Under the pieces are notes generated by a model, which was not told the origin of the DNA, did no database searches, and was given only the letters and a program-made list of their open reading frames with translations. A program made the position numbers and the translations under genes. From contig JAAVFL010000011.1 in assembly GCA_014800795.1 (NCBI GenBank), positions 1 through 64,000 on the forward strand: DNA of 64,000 nt, read 5' to 3'. The stretch comes from Bacteroidales bacterium. GTDB taxonomy: Bacteria > Bacteroidota > Bacteroidia > Bacteroidales > Muribaculaceae. Shown here piece by piece: positions 1 through 9,800 of this stretch (position 1 is the first letter of the stretch; every line of letters begins with the position of its first letter).

Positions 1-61
1 AGAGGCAGTAAGATCAATGTTGATATTATTTTGTTCCTGGCCACTTATCAGTATATCGTTA

Positions 62-1834
62 TCAATTGATTATTGACACCTCCATTCTAGCCTGCACAGG
101 ATCAAGATCCTTTAGATTCTTCATATGCACATAAGCCGGATAATAAATGCCCAGTTCTTCTTTCAAGGCATTCGTCTTCATCTGATTATTCAATTGCATG
201 AGCATTCCGAAGAAATCGTTTTCCTCTTTGGGATATTCCACCACTTCATATTTCGCAAATCCCATATCCTTTGCGAGTGCTTCTATTGCATTGTCAAGCG
301 ATCCAAGTTCATCTACTAATCCAATTTTCAGAGCAGTAATGCCATCCCATACACGGCCTTCAGCAATTGCCTTAATTGAATCCTGGGGCATATGGCGTCC
401 ATCCGCACATCTTTTTGTAAACAGGTCATATCCACGTTCTACCATAGCCTGCATTCTTGCCATTTGGAATGTATCCATAGGTTCAACTATATTTGGACCG
501 GCTGAATTAAGATTAGTCTCGACAAAATCTATATTAACTCCCAGTTTGTCATTTAGCAAAGTCTTAGCGCATGGTATCATACCGAATATCCCGATTGATC
601 CGGTTAGCGTCATTGGCTCTGCATAAATCTTTTTTGCTCCGCATGAAATATAATAACCTCCTGATGCAGCTACATCACCCATTGACACAAACACGGTTTT
701 ACCTTTATCTTTAAAAACCTCCAAGGCATGCCATATTTGTTCGGATGCAAATGCAGATCCACCACCGGAATTCACACGAACTACCAATGCATTTATATCA
801 TTATCTTCCGCAAGTTTCAGGATATCCGGCACTACACGCTCTGATGCAATGCCATCCTTACCGCTTTCTGTTATATCACCACAAGCATAATAAACAGCAA
901 TCTTATTTTGGCTATTCTTTGTATGCGGAATTTCTGGTTCAGTTGAAAGATATTCCCGTATGGAGACTGTCTGAAGTTCATTCTCCTTATCTATACCGGT
1001 TTTTTCCTTCAGAAAATCTTCAATTTCGTTCAGATATTTCAGACCATCCACAAGCTTATGTTCAACAATGTCTTCTGCAGGCATAAGGGATGCCATATTA
1101 TCTGCCAACTGATTGATTTCTTCGGTAGATATACCACGCGACTCGCTGATATCCGAACATATGCGATTCCAGATATTATCTAAATACACATGGGTCTGTA
1201 ATTTATTGGCTTCACTCATGTGGGTTAGAATATATGGTTCGACAGCACTTTTAAACGTGCCGACCTTCACCACCTGCATTTCAATACCAACTTTATCCAA
1301 TAGGCCTTTAAAAAAGGGAATTCCACTCGCCAGACCTCGCAAATCGATTCCCCCTACAGGATTGAGATATATTTCATCAGCGGCAGACGCTACATAATAG
1401 TCCCCTTGCGAATATGTATTTCCATATGCAATTATCCATTTTCCACTGTTGGAAAAGTCATTCAGTGCATCTCTGATAGCTTCACGTGTGGCAATCCCGG
1501 CTGTCGCTCCATTGCAATTGATATAGATACCTTCGATCTTCTTATCGGTAGCGGCAGCTTTTATTGCGCATACTATATCACCGAGAGATGTCGGTAGGGG
1601 TTGATTATTCAATATCGAATATATGTCCGGAGCTGTATTGGTTTCATCAATTGCGCCTGATAAATCTAAGGTTAGAATAGACTTCTTATCAAGAGAGCGT
1701 TTTACATTGGCAGAACTAACTGAACTTATCACTGACCCTATGGCAAATGTCATACCTAAAACGATTATGAGCATAAATGACACCCAAATTGCCGTCAAAG
1801 AGCCTAATAGGGATATAAAATAACGTTTTAACAT
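62..1834 (-). CDS. sppA: Signal peptide peptidase SppA, 67K type
   Basis: Membrane-anchored serine protease that digests cleaved signal peptides in the cell envelope. From the chosen start the protein is 590 aa with one N-terminal membrane segment (about residues 8-34) and two tandem S49 domains, as in the E. coli long form. The general-base Lys is K195 in GTFKSAVEP and the nucleophile is S391 in GDVAASGGYY, matching E. coli K209 and S409 as I recall them. The open frame reaches position 1957, but I start at the ATG at 1834 because the extra 41 residues look like untranslated leader and a promoter (TAnnTTTG type) lies inside that stretch. Stand-alone minus-strand gene; the gene to its left is outside the window. 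Confidence 0.93.
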   Translation of the reverse strand: MLKRYFISLLGSLTAIWVSFMLIIVLGMTFAIGSVISSVSSANVKRSLDKKSILTLDLSGAIDETNTAPDIYSILNNQPLPTSLGDIVCAIKAAATDKKIEGIYINCNGATAGIATREAIRDALNDFSNSGKWIIAYGNTYSQGDYYVASAADEIYLNPVGGIDLRGLASGIPFFKGLLDKVGIEMQVVKVGTFKSAVEPYILTHMSEANKLQTHVYLDNIWNRICSDISESRGISTEEINQLADNMASLMPAEDIVEHKLVDGLKYLNEIEDFLKEKTGIDKENELQTVSIREYLSTEPEIPHTKNSQNKIAVYYACGDITESGKDGIASERVVPDILKLAEDNDINALVVRVNSGGGSAFASEQIWHALEVFKDKGKTVFVSMGDVAASGGYYISCGAKKIYAEPMTLTGSIGIFGMIPCAKTLLNDKLGVNIDFVETNLNSAGPNIVEPMDTFQMARMQAMVERGYDLFTKRCADGRHMPQDSIKAIAEGRVWDGITALKIGLVDELGSLDNAIEALAKDMGFAKYEVVEYPKEENDFFGMLMQLNNQMKTNALKEELGIYYPAYVHMKNLKDLDPVQARMEVSIIN

Positions 1835-1898
1835 TACTTTTGTGTTTATAAAACTATTCTGACTTATCGCTCCACGATGGAGGCAGTTTATTTTGCAA

Positions 1899-1930
1899 CA
1901 AAAATAGTAATTATATTCCGATTCCCAAAA
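1899..1930 (-). promoter_or_regulatory. sppA promoter, Bacteroidota type
   Basis: On the minus strand a TTTTG element (1926-1930) is followed after 19 nt by TATTTTTG (1899-1906), matching the known Bacteroides -33 TTG / -7 TAnnTTTG pattern. Expected initiation near 1892 gives a leader of about 55 nt to the ATG at 1834. This decides against the longer start at 1957. Confidence 0.6.
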
Positions 1931-2068
1931 TCTGAACAAAGAATATAAATTAACCATTTAATGTTAACGCATGTTAATCCAGAATGACAATATTTAATAT
2001 TGCAGCGTGTAGTGATGGCTAAATTTAATCTTCACATAGTTACACATCTATATTATTGTACAGGAGAG

Positions 2069-2099
2069 TTTGCGTTATGGAATAATTTTGTTAATTTTG
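2069..2099 (+). promoter_or_regulatory. Promoter of the lipoprotein/DUF5723 pair
   Basis: TTTG (2069-2072), a 19-nt spacer, then TAATTTTG (2092-2099): a good match to the Bacteroidota -33/-7 consensus. The leader to the ATG at 2210 would be about 105 nt, AT-rich, with no clear Shine-Dalgarno. The rest of the 1835-2209 gap shows no other gene. Confidence 0.6.
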
Positions 2100-2209
2100 C
2101 ATCCATTAATACAGCTCATTCTCCCACATACACTATCTATGTATACGAGCCATTCGTCATTTAGTTGTTATGAAATAATTTACACACAAATAAACACTTT
2201 GTTTAATTT

Positions 2210-4012
2210 ATGCAAAATTTCACTTTAAGGAAGAGGGATACTCTTCGAATCACGGGTATAATGCTGGGATCTTTGGCATTTACCGGATGTGTAGACCATG
2301 ACTACGATTTAAGTAAGGACATGGATCTGAATGTCACTGTGGGTGGCGAGTCTGTTTACCTCCCGGCTAGCTCGACCGGTTATCTTACTGTCGATAACAT
2401 TCTTGACCTCAGCGCCGGGAGTTCAATTCGTGCAATATCTCAACAGGACATTGACAACAAAGAAAATTACGGCCTCGCCTTAGGCGATTATGTTCTCGTT
2501 CAAGATGCGGCGGATACACATTCTTCTGTCAATATTGAACAGATTACCATTAATGATACCGATGTCAACTCCGAAGGTATTACAGTTCCTTTCGCGGCTG
2601 GACTATCATATACCATGCCCGCAGATTTCACATCAGACATTTCATTGTCAGAAAACAATGTGGATCCATGTGTAAAATCTGCCGAACAAGCCGAGACCGA
2701 TCTTGAGCTTCTGTTCAATATCAGATATTCATCTGAACTATATCGTGGTGACATCACTATAAACAAGGGTTATTCAATCGATTTTAGCGAAGATTGGATT
2801 GTCTCAATAGAAGATCCGACCACAGCTACATTTGCCAGAATGGATAATGATCATAAACTGGTTTTTACATCTGACGTGAAAGTCGGATACGAAACGCCCT
2901 TTGCAATACGGGTGAAGGTCAATCGCTTCATCCTCGGATCGGAAAAAGGTGAGGGGCTTTATGAACCGGGACATTTTATGCTGAATTCCACTATCGCTTT
3001 TGCCGGTGACGTGTCAATTGATGATTCGACAGCCGACCATCAGATAGGAGATGTGGATATTGATGCTGACATATACATCACTAAAGCACTAATACTTGCA
3101 ATCACAGGTGTTGTTGATCCTGAAATTACTATTGATGACACTCTCGTCAGAATCAATGATATACCCGATTTCCTCAGTAGTGATGATAATTATCTTGATC
3201 TGTCAGATCCGCAGATTTATTTTACTGTAGACAATCAATCGCCAGTATCTGTAACAGTAACAGCCAAGTTAACTGGTATATACAGTCAGGATAAAGCTCC
3301 CGTGAATCTGTATATAGGCGAATGGGCGAATCAAAATGGAACTGAAGCGATCATCGTCAAGCCCGGGTTAAATAAGATCTGCCTTTCACGCACCGGAGAA
3401 AATCACGGAACAGGAATTGTAGAGGTAAAAGTTCCCAATATTGGTGATTTGCTCACTACCATTCCCAGCGAGATTGTTATTTCAGATATTGACATGAAAG
3501 TAATTCAGCAACCTGTCACTTTTGTACTGTCAGCTCCCGGTGAATCCGGCTATGCTTTCGATGCTAAATATGCTGCGGTAGTTCCCCTTTCATTCAGTAA
3601 TAACATGAAGCTGGTGTATGAAGACAGTGATAATGGCTGGGATGAAGAGTTTGAAAAATATAATTTCAATACAGTCGAGATAAAACTTGATGTTCTGAAT
3701 ACAGTGCCCCTCACACTCGTTCCCGACGTAGAAATGACCAGAGCTGACGGATCTGTATTGGAAAATCTAGTGATTGACATCGATGGCGAAGTGGCCGCTG
3801 GTTCTATTTCATCTCCGTCTACCTCCGGTCTTACTATCATTGCACGAAGCAAAGGAGAAAATCTTGCAGGACTTAATGGTATTAAATATATATTTACAGC
3901 TAAGTCTGGTCAGAATACCACTGGTGTCGTTCTAAACGAGAATCAGAATCTGAAATTCGAAAACATCAAAATCACGATTAAAGGCGGCGTCACAATTGAC
4001 CTTAATGATTGA
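2210..4012 (+). CDS. Large Bacteroidales lipoprotein, unknown function
   Basis: 600-aa protein with a signal segment ending in a lipobox (LAFTGC, Cys27). The mature start CVDHDYDLS is rich in Asp, similar to the acidic export signal that sends Bacteroidota lipoproteins to the cell surface, so a surface location is likely but inferred. The body is acidic and beta-rich, with many repeated hydrophobic/Asp/Thr strands suggesting Ig-like or beta-sandwich modules, and no catalytic motif I recognise. The 'YDLS' opening resembles a family of Bacteroidales lipoproteins of unknown role. The next gene starts 26 nt after its stop and encodes a DUF5723 protein; both probably share the promoter at 2069-2099, so the two may act together in the outer membrane. 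Confidence 0.75.
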   Translation: MQNFTLRKRDTLRITGIMLGSLAFTGCVDHDYDLSKDMDLNVTVGGESVYLPASSTGYLTVDNILDLSAGSSIRAISQQDIDNKENYGLALGDYVLVQDAADTHSSVNIEQITINDTDVNSEGITVPFAAGLSYTMPADFTSDISLSENNVDPCVKSAEQAETDLELLFNIRYSSELYRGDITINKGYSIDFSEDWIVSIEDPTTATFARMDNDHKLVFTSDVKVGYETPFAIRVKVNRFILGSEKGEGLYEPGHFMLNSTIAFAGDVSIDDSTADHQIGDVDIDADIYITKALILAITGVVDPEITIDDTLVRINDIPDFLSSDDNYLDLSDPQIYFTVDNQSPVSVTVTAKLTGIYSQDKAPVNLYIGEWANQNGTEAIIVKPGLNKICLSRTGENHGTGIVEVKVPNIGDLLTTIPSEIVISDIDMKVIQQPVTFVLSAPGESGYAFDAKYAAVVPLSFSNNMKLVYEDSDNGWDEEFEKYNFNTVEIKLDVLNTVPLTLVPDVEMTRADGSVLENLVIDIDGEVAAGSISSPSTSGLTIIARSKGENLAGLNGIKYIFTAKSGQNTTGVVLNENQNLKFENIKITIKGGVTIDLND

Positions 4013-4038
4013 TTTTACATATCTTCATCAGCATAACA

Positions 4039-5490
4039 ATGAAACATATAAATAAATATATAATAGCTGTAGCTCTTGTTGGAGTACTTCAGTCAGCAAC
4101 CGCACAGGAAGCAAGCCGTTCGGGATATTTCCTGGAAGGATATAACTTCCGTCACCAACTAAACCCCGCTTTCGCTCCGGAAAACAACTACGTATCCATA
4201 CCGGCCTTAGGTAATTTCGGTGTTGGAGCCGCAAGCAACATTGGAGTTAATACATTCATATACAAGAAACCGGATGGCCAGTTGACAACATTCATGAACA
4301 GTTCTGTCAGCAGTGATGAGTTTCTGAACAAACTTCATAAAAACAACCATCTGACAGCGAATATAAACATGACGCTTCTGTCTTGCGGCTTTAGAGCTTT
4401 CAATGGTTATAACACAGTAACCATCTCTACCCGTGCAGAACTTGGCGCTAATTTACCAAAGGATCTATTCACGTTCATGAAGGTTGGAATGACTGGGCCG
4501 AGTACATCCTATAATTTTGAAAATGTCAGAGTCCGTGCGAATGCATATGCCGAATTAGCTCTTGGTCACCAACGTAAAATAACCAATGAGTTGTCCGCCG
4601 GCGCTAAGGTCAAATTCCTTTTCGGCCTCGGACATCTCGATGCTCGAATCAATACGATGGATGTTCATATGAGCGATAACCTCTGGTCCGTTCGTGCCAA
4701 AGGTGAGATGAATATAGCGGCAGGCTCAGGTCTATATGTGCCGACAAACAAAGAAAGTGGTAAGGATCTGGATAAGCCAGACATGTATAACCAGATCGAC
4801 TATGATGGCATTGAGTACAACAATTTCGGTCTTGCAGGTTTCGGTCTGGGATTTGACCTCGGCGCCACCTACGATATGCATCAGTTTGTTGAGGGGCTGA
4901 CATTATCTGCCGCTCTTACAGATATTGGATTCATCTCATGGAATAACAACCATAAGGCTGTAACCCCCGCCACACAATGGACTTTCAATGGATTTAGCAA
5001 TATTGCTCTTGATTCCGACCAACCAGATTACGAACAGAACAAACTTGATGAACAGTTCGACAATATATTTGATGACCTTAAGGATTGTACCAATTTCGAG
5101 CGTGTATCAGATGGTGGATCTTCACGTACAACTGCACTGGCGACTACTCTTGCAATCGGTGCGGAATACCAAATGCCGTTCTACAAAGGTCTTACAGGAG
5201 GCTTCCTCTTCTCTCAGAGAATGGGCGGATGCTTTTCCTGGACAGAAGGGCGTTTCTATGCAAATGTGAAGCCAACTGATTGGTTTGATTGTTCGATAAA
5301 TTACGGTGCTGGATCATTCGGCTCTTCTTTTGGTTGGCTTGTTAACTTCCATCCTAAAGGATTCACATTCTTTATCGGATCAGATCATCAATTCTTCAAT
5401 ATTACCCCTCAGTTCGCCCCTGTCGGCAAAGCGAATGCGAACCTTACACTTGGCATGAGTGTAAACTTCGGAGCAAAGACTAAACGCTAA
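4039..5490 (+). CDS. DUF5723 family outer membrane protein
   Basis: 483 aa from the ATG at 4039, which begins a clean signal peptide (MKHINKYII to ATAQ, about residues 1-23). A further open stretch to 4009 lacks a credible start. The body has the alternating aromatic/glycine strand pattern of an outer-membrane beta-barrel and ends in a short hydrophobic strand after LTLGMSVNFGAKTKR. Motifs such as GYNFRHQLNPAFAPENNY near the mature N-terminus and FGLAGFGLGFDLGATYD mid-protein fit DUF5723, a Bacteroidota family of unknown function. Second gene of a pair with the upstream lipoprotein; a strong hairpin follows the stop. Confidence 0.8.
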   Translation: MKHINKYIIAVALVGVLQSATAQEASRSGYFLEGYNFRHQLNPAFAPENNYVSIPALGNFGVGAASNIGVNTFIYKKPDGQLTTFMNSSVSSDEFLNKLHKNNHLTANINMTLLSCGFRAFNGYNTVTISTRAELGANLPKDLFTFMKVGMTGPSTSYNFENVRVRANAYAELALGHQRKITNELSAGAKVKFLFGLGHLDARINTMDVHMSDNLWSVRAKGEMNIAAGSGLYVPTNKESGKDLDKPDMYNQIDYDGIEYNNFGLAGFGLGFDLGATYDMHQFVEGLTLSAALTDIGFISWNNNHKAVTPATQWTFNGFSNIALDSDQPDYEQNKLDEQFDNIFDDLKDCTNFERVSDGGSSRTTALATTLAIGAEYQMPFYKGLTGGFLFSQRMGGCFSWTEGRFYANVKPTDWFDCSINYGAGSFGSSFGWLVNFHPKGFTFFIGSDHQFFNITPQFAPVGKANANLTLGMSVNFGAKTKR

Positions 5491-5501
5491 ATTCACTTAA
5501 T

Positions 5502-5551
5502 AGTGTACAAAAAAGAGGAACCAGACTTGAGTTCCTCTTTTTTTGTACACT
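5502..5551. terminator. Bidirectional terminator between convergent genes
   Basis: A 20-nt left arm (5502-5521) pairs with the right arm (5531-5551) apart from one extra T. The stem contains A6 on the left and T7 on the right, so each strand shows a hairpin with a U tract. It sits between the DUF5723 gene (+) and the glycosyltransferase gene (-), and serves both. Confidence 0.85.
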
Positions 5552-5555
5552 GTGC

Positions 5556-6515
5556 TTAATCCCATAACTTATCGGAAACTGCATATCTTGGCCGGTGTTT
5601 TACCTCTACAAAGATTTTACCGATATACTCTCCTACAATTCCAATCGACATAAGAATCAAACTTCCGAGCGCCCATATGGAAAGCATTATAGAGGTCCAT
5701 CCCGCACTTATATGATCGCTGAAAAAATACGATACAAATACATATATACCCACGACCAGATCAATTAACAACAGGATAAGTCCCGTCATAAATATCCATC
5801 TCATTGGCCGTGCTGAAAAAGATGTTATTCCATCTATTGAAAATCCCAACATCTTGGTAAGAGGATATTTCGACTCCCCTGCCACACGTTCATCGCGTGC
5901 ATATGTAACAATATCGGACTTCAACCCGATCTGAGGAATTATCCCACGAAGAAATAGATTAGACTCACTGTATTGGGATAGTAACTGCAAAGCACGGTTG
6001 CTTAACAGACGATAATCCGCATGGTCGTATATTGTTTCCAAACCCATGGATTTTTGAAAGGAATAAAATGCATGTGCTGTAGTACGCTTAAACCAGGAAT
6101 CCTTTTCTCTGGAAGATCGCACTCCGAATACAATTTCAGTACCCTCATTGAATTTCTTAACCATCTCTATGATAGCTTCCGGATCGTCTTGTAAATCCGC
6201 ATCAATAGAAACAGCAGCATCACACCGATTCATAACCGTCATAAGACCGGCAAGCAATACATTCTGATGTCCTCTGTTATGTGCGAGTGATATCCCTTTC
6301 ACACGTTTATCAACAATGTGCATCTTCTCAATAAGTTCCCACGTACAGTCTGTACTGCCGTCATTACACAGCAATACATAACTATCCTTCGAGGCCAGTT
6401 TAAGTACCGACAGCCGGTCAAGAACATCCAGCATTTTAGGCACTGAAATGGGCAATGCATCACCTTCGTTGTAGCACGGGACGACAATGGCTATAATATT
6501 ATTCTCAGCCGTCAT
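5556..6515 (-). CDS. Glycosyltransferase family 2, GtrB/ArnC-like
   Basis: 319 aa from the chosen ATG (MTAENNIIAIVVPCYNEGD). GT-A domain in the N-terminal ~220 residues, with the nucleotide/metal motif DADLQDDP (D105, D107), followed by two C-terminal membrane segments at roughly residues 232-262 and 272-300. This architecture is that of enzymes moving a sugar from a nucleotide donor to undecaprenyl or dolichyl phosphate (GtrB, ArnC, DPM1-like); the sugar cannot be read from sequence. The open frame extends 11 codons upstream, but those residues are not family-like. It follows proS on the same strand across a ~100-nt gap containing a hairpin. Confidence 0.85.
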   Translation of the reverse strand: MTAENNIIAIVVPCYNEGDALPISVPKMLDVLDRLSVLKLASKDSYVLLCNDGSTDCTWELIEKMHIVDKRVKGISLAHNRGHQNVLLAGLMTVMNRCDAAVSIDADLQDDPEAIIEMVKKFNEGTEIVFGVRSSREKDSWFKRTTAHAFYSFQKSMGLETIYDHADYRLLSNRALQLLSQYSESNLFLRGIIPQIGLKSDIVTYARDERVAGESKYPLTKMLGFSIDGITSFSARPMRWIFMTGLILLLIDLVVGIYVFVSYFFSDHISAGWTSIMLSIWALGSLILMSIGIVGEYIGKIFVEVKHRPRYAVSDKLWD

Positions 6516-6533
6516 ATAATGTAAATATATAAA

Positions 6534-6586
6534 AATACACAGATACAAGACAACCTTGTTATAGGTCTTTCCCGCATCTGTGTATT
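6534..6586 (-). terminator. Hairpin between proS and the glycosyltransferase
   Basis: 11-bp perfect inverted repeat (6534-6544 with 6576-6586) around a 31-nt loop, just downstream of the proS stop. The loop is long and the U tract is poor, so it may be a weak terminator or an RNA-processing structure. Confidence 0.35.
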
Positions 6587-6613
6587 ATAAGGGTTAGTTA
6601 TGCGATACCCGTA

Positions 6614-8095
6614 TCAATAGCTGCGGGCAAAAATAACTCTCTGTTTTGAAGGTTTCCCGGTTACCATACATACTCCCGGGGTCTTGTCTCCCTCAAGTGG
6701 AATGCAACGAATCGTCGCTTTTGTCTCAGCTTTGATTTTTTCTTCAGTCTCCGGAGTCCCATCCCAATGGCATAACAGGAAACCACCTTTTTCTATTTCC
6801 TCTTTAAATTCATCATATGAATTCACTTCACGGGTCATTTCCTCACGGTGACGTAGTGCTTTCTTATAAATATTCGCCTGAATATCTTCCAGGAGATCCT
6901 TTACAAACTTAGCTATGCCTTCAAGAGGTTCAACCTGTTTTTCGAGAGTGTCGCGGCGCATGAGTTCTACAGTTCCATTCTCAATATCACGTGCTCCGAT
7001 AGCCAGACGAACCGGAACTCCCTTCAGTTCGTAGTCAGCGAATTTAAATCCCGGACGACGATTCTCTGCATCGTCATATTTTACACTTACACCAAGCTCC
7101 CGCAGTTCTTTTACTATGGGATCAACGTGTTTGCTGATTTCTGCAAGTTGATCTGCATTTTTATATATAGGAACTATGACACACTGAATTGGAGCAAGAT
7201 GTGGAGGTAATACCAATCCGTTATCATCCGAGTGCGACATTATCAATGCTCCCATCAAGCGGGTCGATACCCCCCATGATGTAGCCCATACAAGTTCTGG
7301 CTTGTTCTCCTTATTAATAAAAGTAACATCAAAGGCCTTTGCAAAATTCTGGCCAAGGAAGTGACTGGTACCAGACTGAAGAGCCTTCCCATCCTGCATC
7401 ATAGCTTCTATCGTATATGTTTCCAAAGCACCTGCAAATCGCTCGTTGGCCGATTTTACTCCCTTGATAACTGGCACTGCCATAAAGTTATGGGCAAAAT
7501 CATTGTATACATTAAGCATTTTCATTGCCTCAGCTTCGGCTTCCTCTCTGGTAGCATGAGCTGTATGTCCTTCCTGCCACAGAAATTCTGCTGTACGAAG
7601 GAACAGACGTGTTCTCATTTCCCAACGCATTACATTTGCCCATTGGTTTATGAGAATCGGAAGATCTCTGTACGAATTAATCCAGTTTCTGTATGTATTC
7701 CAGATTATAGTCTCCGATGTAGGACGAATTATCAATTCCTCTTCAAGTTTTGCTTCCGGATCAACAACTACCCCGCTTCCATCCGGATTATTCATCAGGC
7801 GATGATGTGTGACAACCGCACATTCTTTCGCAAATCCTTCCACATGTTCAGCCTCTTTGCTGAGAAACGATTTGGGTATCAAGAGAGGGAAATAAGCATT
7901 TTGATGCCCGGTTTCCTTGAACATACGATCCAACTCATGCTGCATTTTTTCCCAGATAGCATAGCCGTAAGGTTTTATCACCATACAACCACGTACAGCC
8001 GAACGCTCGGCCAGGTCTGCTTTAATAACCAAATCATCATACCACTGCGAGTAGTTATCGCTACGTTTGGTCAGGTCCTTCAATTCTTTTGCCAT
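6614..8095 (-). CDS. proS: Prolyl-tRNA synthetase, type without editing insert
   Basis: Charges tRNA-Pro with proline in the cytoplasm. At 493 aa it is the short archaeal/eukaryotic-like (ProS type 3) form, lacking the editing insertion of the E. coli enzyme. Class II motifs are visible: the RPTSET proline-binding loop (about 124-129), motif 2 [20 protein letters not shown] (157-176), and motif 3 around [19 protein letters not shown]. The C-terminus ends in a Tyr (FARSY), typical of this subtype. The start [19 protein letters not shown] is the family start. Confidence 0.97.
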   Translation of the reverse strand: MAKELKDLTKRSDNYSQWYDDLVIKADLAERSAVRGCMVIKPYGYAIWEKMQHELDRMFKETGHQNAYFPLLIPKSFLSKEAEHVEGFAKECAVVTHHRLMNNPDGSGVVVDPEAKLEEELIIRPTSETIIWNTYRNWINSYRDLPILINQWANVMRWEMRTRLFLRTAEFLWQEGHTAHATREEAEAEAMKMLNVYNDFAHNFMAVPVIKGVKSANERFAGALETYTIEAMMQDGKALQSGTSHFLGQNFAKAFDVTFINKENKPELVWATSWGVSTRLMGALIMSHSDDNGLVLPPHLAPIQCVIVPIYKNADQLAEISKHVDPIVKELRELGVSVKYDDAENRRPGFKFADYELKGVPVRLAIGARDIENGTVELMRRDTLEKQVEPLEGIAKFVKDLLEDIQANIYKKALRHREEMTREVNSYDEFKEEIEKGGFLLCHWDGTPETEEKIKAETKATIRCIPLEGDKTPGVCMVTGKPSKQRVIFARSY

Positions 8096-8212
8096 TGCAA
8101 ATATTGTGTAATTATATTTCTATTTTATAACATGTTCCTGCTCATTGTACAATTGAAAGGAACTCATGGATTTTATGAGGTGCAAAAATACAAAATATTT
8201 TTCTCACATCAA

Positions 8213-8863
8213 TCATAGTTTCTTATTCTTGGCATCAACAATAAGCACTGGTCCGGGAACAATGAATATTTCCAGTCTGCGGTTTGCTTTTCTGCCCTCG
8301 CGAGATGTATTACGTACACCATCCAACGGATCGCTGTCCGCCATGGGATATCCCTGAAGCATATCGGTCTGGGCGGCATGTTCATCAAAATAATCATAAA
8401 GTGATACGATTCTTTTCTCTGTAAGGGAATACAGGTAATCGTTTGAGCCTGTATCATCAGAATGCATCACAAGAATAACTTTGAAACGTCCATGTGAACG
8501 GAAATAAGGTAGAAATGATTTTAATACTTCCGGAGCTGTTGGAAGTAGTAATGTATCATTAGGGGCAAAAAGTTGATCGGCAGGAATCGTTGCGATTACC
8601 ACTTCGCCCTGTCGGGTAGTTTCCACTTTGTAACCGAGCTTTTGCAAAGCTTGGGCCTCACGTTTCATATAATCCTTTATATATCCGGCATATTTGTTCG
8701 GAACATCAGGAAGCAATAGCGTTTCCTCCAAAGTAAGTTCCGATAGATCAACCATCTGTTCATTGGAGGAATCCTTATTCTGGGCATGTAAATTTCCTAC
8801 AGCAAGTAATAAAAATAAAACTGCCATAACCGGAAATTGTCTACAGAAGCATTTTTGAAACAT
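8213..8863 (-). CDS. OmpA-family periplasmic protein
   Basis: 216 aa with an N-terminal signal sequence (hydrophobic at about residues 12-27, ending NLHAQ). The C-terminal half (about 85-205) is an OmpA/MotB-type peptidoglycan-binding domain: the HSDDTGSNDYLYSLTEKR segment followed by NRRLEIFI is the usual TDxxG...LSxxRA...NRRVE pattern. The N-terminal 60 mature residues match nothing I know. Likely tethered to peptidoglycan in the periplasm. Confidence 0.82.
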   Translation of the reverse strand: MFQKCFCRQFPVMAVLFLLLAVGNLHAQNKDSSNEQMVDLSELTLEETLLLPDVPNKYAGYIKDYMKREAQALQKLGYKVETTRQGEVVIATIPADQLFAPNDTLLLPTAPEVLKSFLPYFRSHGRFKVILVMHSDDTGSNDYLYSLTEKRIVSLYDYFDEHAAQTDMLQGYPMADSDPLDGVRNTSREGRKANRRLEIFIVPGPVLIVDAKNKKL

Positions 8864-8920
8864 TATTTATCTATATAATCGGCTACGTTATGATTGACTA
8901 TTCTATTTATATTATAGAGT

Positions 8921-9220
8921 TTATATTATAGTGTCTTCATATTCCATTTCCGCCTTTACCATAAGCTCGACATCTGCCTCATCCACACATGCGTTCTTAT
9001 CTTTTTTCAGCATACGTTTCACGTAATCCACAACATCCTGCTCTATATCATCAGGATCATCATCAGGATCCGACTCGATATCAAGCAATCCGTTTTCTTC
9101 ATAGAAGTCCCATATCATATCTATGATATTCAGTACTTCATCACTCTCATATTGCGCGCGTCCGGCATCTTTCAGACGGTTATTGATTGCTTCTACAGCC
9201 TTGAATTCATCAAATTCCAT
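8921..9220 (-). CDS. Small acidic conserved protein, unknown function
   Basis: 99 aa, strongly acidic (a run of Asp/Glu near residues 50-60), predicted all-helical, no signal peptide, no domain I recognise. It ends 20 nt upstream of nothing on its own strand but lies just downstream of rimM (gap about 20 nt), so it probably shares the rimM transcript. A cytoplasmic adaptor role is only a guess. Confidence 0.7.
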   Translation of the reverse strand: MEFDEFKAVEAINNRLKDAGRAQYESDEVLNIIDMIWDFYEENGLLDIESDPDDDPDDIEQDVVDYVKRMLKKDKNACVDEADVELMVKAEMEYEDTII

Positions 9221-9240
9221 TTTTATCAGGAAAATTTTAT

Positions 9241-9765
9241 TTATAATTCGAGTAATGCATCCGGAACCGTAATATCTATGGTTCGCATATCTGGATCGAT
9301 TTCATCAATAAATTCATCCGAAATAGGAATCAGACATGTAGTCCCATCATTCTTTTCTATAACAAACAGATAATTGGCGGTCGTATCATCTATATCAGTG
9401 ATCTTTCCTAATTCCTTGCCATTGGCTGTTACCAAATATCCAATAAGATCAGCCGCATACATCCCTTCTGAGGGATCGTAAACAATGGAAGGTAATTCTG
9501 ATTGAAGTGCAAATACGTTATGACCACATAATTTCATCGCATCGATCTCATTTGTAATACCATCAATTAAGACTAAATCTGTCTCGCGACTTTTTGCTCT
9601 AACAGCATTTAGGTAAAATGGCACATTGATTCCGTCAATATTTAATATCAAACAAGATAAATCAGAAAGATCAACCTCTTTGTCAAGAAGTAGAACAATC
9701 TCACCACAGATTCCATGTGGTTTCAGGAATTTTCCGATTTCATTAAGTTCGTTGTTTTGAATCAT
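9241..9765 (-). CDS. rimM: Ribosome maturation factor RimM
   Basis: 174 aa, the usual size. The N-terminal beta-barrel (EIGKFLKPHGICGEIVL, about residues 9-26) and the C-terminal PRC-barrel (DLIGYLVTANGKELGKITDI; ...DEFIDEIDPDMRTIDITVPDALLEL) are both recognisable. It assists 30S head assembly with ribosomal protein S19. Flanked by the DUF4290 gene upstream and the small acidic gene downstream on the same strand, likely one transcript. Confidence 0.93.
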   Translation of the reverse strand: MIQNNELNEIGKFLKPHGICGEIVLLLDKEVDLSDLSCLILNIDGINVPFYLNAVRAKSRETDLVLIDGITNEIDAMKLCGHNVFALQSELPSIVYDPSEGMYAADLIGYLVTANGKELGKITDIDDTTANYLFVIEKNDGTTCLIPISDEFIDEIDPDMRTIDITVPDALLEL

Positions 9766-9800
9766 AGTTGAATGAAACTCCGATTAGCGAAATTTGAAGA

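Noticed and set aside
1..61. Possible start of a gene downstream of sppA
   Set aside because: Only 61 bases are visible and neither strand shows a convincing start or family text, so nothing can be assigned.
7361..8218. 285-codon plus-strand open frame
   Set aside because: Lies wholly antisense to proS, has Cys/Phe/His-rich unlikely protein text, and no family match; a shadow of the synthetase gene.
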